Shown piece by piece: positions 13,630 to 15,147 of a stretch of 15,147 nt of DNA (positions are counted from its first letter, which is position 1; each line of letters starts with the position of its first letter). The position numbers and the translations under genes are program-made. The stretch comes from DASYYE01 sp035946955 (GTDB lineage Bacteria > Actinomycetota > Actinomycetes > Streptosporangiales > Streptosporangiaceae): the NCBI GenBank assembly GCA_035946955.1, contig DASYYE010000281.1, positions 1-15,147 of the forward strand, written 5' to 3'. Below the pieces are notes generated by a model. It did no database searches. It was not told where the DNA came from and worked only from the letters and a program-made list of their open reading frames with translations.

Positions 13630-13735
13630 GGACGCTGCCCAAGACCGTCGGTTGTCACCTCCATCTTCGTGGGCGGTGGCCGAAGGATCCGCGCAAGCGG
13701 ACGGCCCGCGCAGGCGCCCGAGCTGAATAAGCGTT

Positions 13736-13878
13736 CCCGGACCTCCTCAAGGAGTCTGGGCTGCTTGCCCGCCCTGGCACCCTGTGCCGGGGCGTTCTGC
13801 TGCCGGGCCCTCTTCGCTGCCTTCGGTCTCTGCCTGAGCGCCCCGGCTACGGGGTGGTCCCAGCCTGAGAGGAGGCCC
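13736..13878 (+). ncRNA. Structured 5' leader of rplJ, probable L10 leader
   Basis: Three stable stems precede rplJ. The first is a 10-bp stem with a single bulged C and TCAA loop (13736-13760). The second is an 11-bp stem with a 3-nt loop (13770-13794, CGCCCTGGCAC with GTGCCGGGGCG). The third is a CCCCG/CGGGG stem (13841-13854), ending 13 nt before the Shine-Dalgarno sequence. L10, alone or with L12, is known to bind a leader in its mRNA and repress translation in many bacteria. That this is such a leader is inferred from its position and foldedness; I could not verify the kink-turn consensus by eye. Confidence 0.5.
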
Positions 13879-14532
13879 ATGGCGCGGGCGGAAAAGGTAG
13901 CTGCGGTTGCCGAGCTCACAGAGCGGTTCCAGGGGGCGAGCGGTGCCGTCCTGACCGAATACCGCGGCCTCACCGTGGCGCAACTGGCCGAGTTGCGTCG
14001 CTCGCTCGGCGAGCAGGCCACGTTTGCCGTGGTGAAGAACACGCTGACCAAGATCGCCGCGACTGAGGCGGGTCTTGCCCCCCAGATCGAGAGCCTGCTG
14101 GCTGGCCCTTCCGCGATCGCCTTCATCCGGGGCGACGTGGTGGAGGCGGCCAGGGGCCTGCGCGACTTCGCCAAGGCCAACCCGGCCCTGGTGATCAAGG
14201 GCGGTGTCATCGACGGCCGGCCGATGGCCCCGGCCGAGATCGAGAAGCTCGCCGACCTCGAGTCGCGGGAAGTGCTGCTCGCCAAGCTGGCTGGCGCCAT
14301 GAAGGCGTCCCAGGCACGCGCGGCGGCGACCTTCGCGGCGCTGCCGACGCAGATGGCCAGGCTGGCCGCGGCCCTCGTGGACAAGCGCCAGGCCGAAGGC
14401 GACAGCGCACCAGTCGAGGATGCGGCACCGATTGAGGATGCAGCACCGGTCGAGGACGCCGCACCCTCAACCGAGCCAGCAGACGAAACACCCGACGCCG
14501 GGGCTGGTGCCGCCGGCACAGACGGAGCCTGA
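13879..14532 (+). CDS. rplJ: 50S ribosomal protein L10
   Basis: The 217-residue protein is the base of the ribosomal stalk: its N-terminal domain binds 23S rRNA beside L11 and its C-terminal helix carries L7/L12 dimers. Typical stretches are MARAEKVAAVAELTERFQ (1-18), VLTEYRGLTVAQLAELRRSL (24-43), VVKNTLTKIA (51-60) and LLAGPSAIAF (73-82), with the dimer-binding helix at about 125-170. The family is usually about 165-185 residues; here an extra acidic tail (about 172-217) contains three VEDAAP-like repeats. The start at 13879 is set by homology and by AGAGGAGG (13868-13875); the longer frame from 13549 would run through the leader. It is followed 28 nt later by rplL, forming the conserved rplJL pair. 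Confidence 0.96.
   Translation: MARAEKVAAVAELTERFQGASGAVLTEYRGLTVAQLAELRRSLGEQATFAVVKNTLTKIAATEAGLAPQIESLLAGPSAIAFIRGDVVEAARGLRDFAKANPALVIKGGVIDGRPMAPAEIEKLADLESREVLLAKLAGAMKASQARAAATFAALPTQMARLAAALVDKRQAEGDSAPVEDAAPIEDAAPVEDAAPSTEPADETPDAGAGAAGTDGA
14413..14466 (+). repeat. 18-bp tandem repeat at the 3' end of rplJ (three copies)
   Basis: Three 18-bp units encode VEDAAP, IEDAAP and VEDAAP (residues 179-196). They differ at several silent positions, so they are older or under more selection than the near-identical units in nusG. Confidence 0.8.
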
Positions 14533-14560
14533 GTCCAGAACAACGGAGGAATGACCAGCC

Positions 14561-14950
14561 ATGGCGAAGCTCAGCACGGAAGACCTGCTCGACGCGTTCA
14601 AGGAGATGACCCTCCTGGAACTGTCGGACTTCGTGAAGCAGTTCGAGGAGACCTTTGACGTCAAGGCCGCCGCCCCGGTCGCGATGACCGCGGCAGTGCC
14701 TGGGGCCGGTGGCCCAGCCGAGCCCGAGGTCGAGGAGAAGGATGAGTTCGACGTCATCCTCGAAGCGGCCGGTGACAAGAAGATCCAGGTCATCAAGGAG
14801 GTGCGTTCCCTGACCAGCCTGGGCCTCAAGGAGGCCAAGGACCTGGTGGACGGCGCACCCAAGCCGCTGCTCGACCGCGTGAACAAGGAGACGGCGGAGA
14901 AGGCACGCGCGCAGCTGGAAGCTGCGGGCGCCACCGTCACCGTCAAGTAG
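14561..14950 (+). CDS. rplL: 50S ribosomal protein L7/L12
   Basis: The 129-residue protein forms the flexible stalk dimers that recruit and activate the translational GTPases. The N-terminal dimerisation and L10-binding domain covers about 1-34 (STEDLLDAFKEMTLLELSDFV). An Ala/Pro/Gly-rich hinge follows at about 36-55. The globular C-terminal domain (about 60-129) contains KKIQVIKEVRSLTSLGLKEAK (73-93), the factor-binding face, and ends in ATVTVK. The length is normal. GGAGG (14545-14549) lies 11 nt upstream of the ATG, a slightly long spacing; an out-of-frame ATG at 14551 is not used, because only the start at 14561 gives the conserved protein. Confidence 0.97.
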   Translation: MAKLSTEDLLDAFKEMTLLELSDFVKQFEETFDVKAAAPVAMTAAVPGAGGPAEPEVEEKDEFDVILEAAGDKKIQVIKEVRSLTSLGLKEAKDLVDGAPKPLLDRVNKETAEKARAQLEAAGATVTVK

Positions 14951-15009
14951 CCGCACCGGCTGCGCTAGGCGGCCCCAGCGCGGGCCCGGCGACGGGCTCA
15001 GCGCGACAA

Positions 15010-15045
15010 AGACCCGGGCTCCGGAGCAACCCGGAGCCCGGGTCT
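15010..15045 (+). terminator. Strong hairpin terminator downstream of rplL
   Basis: AGACCCGGGCTCCGG (15010-15024) pairs perfectly with 15031-15045, 15 bp with loop AGCAAC, 59 nt after the rplL stop. A second small stem (CGTCCG/CGGACG, 15051-15067) follows. There is no long U-tract. It should end, or strongly attenuate, transcription before the gene that lies beyond the window. Confidence 0.85.
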
Positions 15046-15147
15046 GCGTTCGTCCGCACCCCGGACGCGCCCGAAACACCCACGGAAACAAGAACGTCCC
15101 CGCCGGCCGGCGAAGACGTGAAATAAAGTCCTACCCCCCGGTGTTAC

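Larger units (their letters stand above)
13391..13878. other. 488-nt non-coding spacer between rplA and rplJ
   Basis: No convincing gene lies here. In order, it holds a 12-bp terminator hairpin (13414-13443), a C-rich stretch (13475-13499), a composite direct/inverted repeat (13498-13555), a promoter candidate (13600-13629) and a folded leader (from 13736). Frames that run through it have no sensible start or conserved protein motif. Confidence 0.7.

Noticed and set aside
13443..13730. Small + strand frame in the rplA-rplJ spacer
   Set aside because: No Shine-Dalgarno sequence, no recognisable motif, and it overlaps the terminator, the repeat block and the promoter candidate.
13549..13878. 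In-frame upstream extension of rplJ from an ATG at 13549
   Set aside because: The added 110 residues have no L10 homology, cross the promoter candidate and leader stems, and the start at 13879 has a strong Shine-Dalgarno sequence and the conserved L10 N-terminus.
13455..14543. Long open frame on the - strand opposite rplJ and its leader
   Set aside because: It mirrors rplJ (Ala/Ser repeats opposite the acidic tail), has no recognisable domain or start signal, and is expected from GC-rich third positions.

Overview
The window comes from a high-GC actinomycete (Actinomycetota). The genes on the right follow the order known from Streptomyces and relatives: adenosine-deaminase-like gene, aspartate-type aminotransferase, tRNA-Trp, secE, nusG, rplK, rplA, rplJ, rplL. 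GTG starts, alanine/proline-rich linkers, very GC-rich codon third positions and terminators without U-tracts fit the same group. The genus cannot be fixed from the sequence alone; a Streptomyces-, Catenulispora- or Streptosporangiales-like soil organism is a reasonable inference.

Left part (1-6900), accessory cell-surface and secreted functions. A large + strand gene, cut by the left edge, encodes a membrane-anchored LysM protein with a C-terminal winged-helix/BTAD-like region. It converges on a secreted multidomain family 9 glycoside hydrolase (endoglucanase-type cellulase) on the - strand, and the two share a perfect 18-bp hairpin that can act as a terminator in both directions. The cellulase carries three Ig-like domains and two copies of a beta-sandwich (possibly carbohydrate-binding) module; one Ig+module unit has been duplicated. 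Its 198-bp upstream region is less GC-rich and holds a tandem 10-bp repeat, a 16-nt near-palindrome and a plausible promoter.

Middle (6899-10529), three closely packed - strand genes: a polytopic GT87-like membrane glycosyltransferase candidate, an adenosine-deaminase-family enzyme and a class I PLP aminotransferase. Gaps of about 20 bp suggest one transcript starting before the aminotransferase.

Right part (10578-15045), + strand, transcription and translation core. A promoter-like sequence precedes tRNA-Trp, followed by secE (translocase subunit), nusG (transcription factor with a long acidic, repeat-encoded N-terminal tail), rplK (L11) and rplA (L1). A strong hairpin ends this block. A 488-nt spacer then holds an unusual composite repeat, a promoter candidate and a structured leader, probably the L10 autoregulatory leader, before rplJ (L10, with an acidic repeat tail) and rplL (L7/L12). 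A 15-bp-stem terminator closes the block. rpoB, which usually follows, is not in the window.

No CRISPR array, insertion sequence or rRNA was seen. I do not see a clearly new multi-gene system. The most unusual signals are non-coding: the composite repeat upstream of rplJ, three abutting hairpins between secE and nusG, and the tandem repeat upstream of the cellulase.
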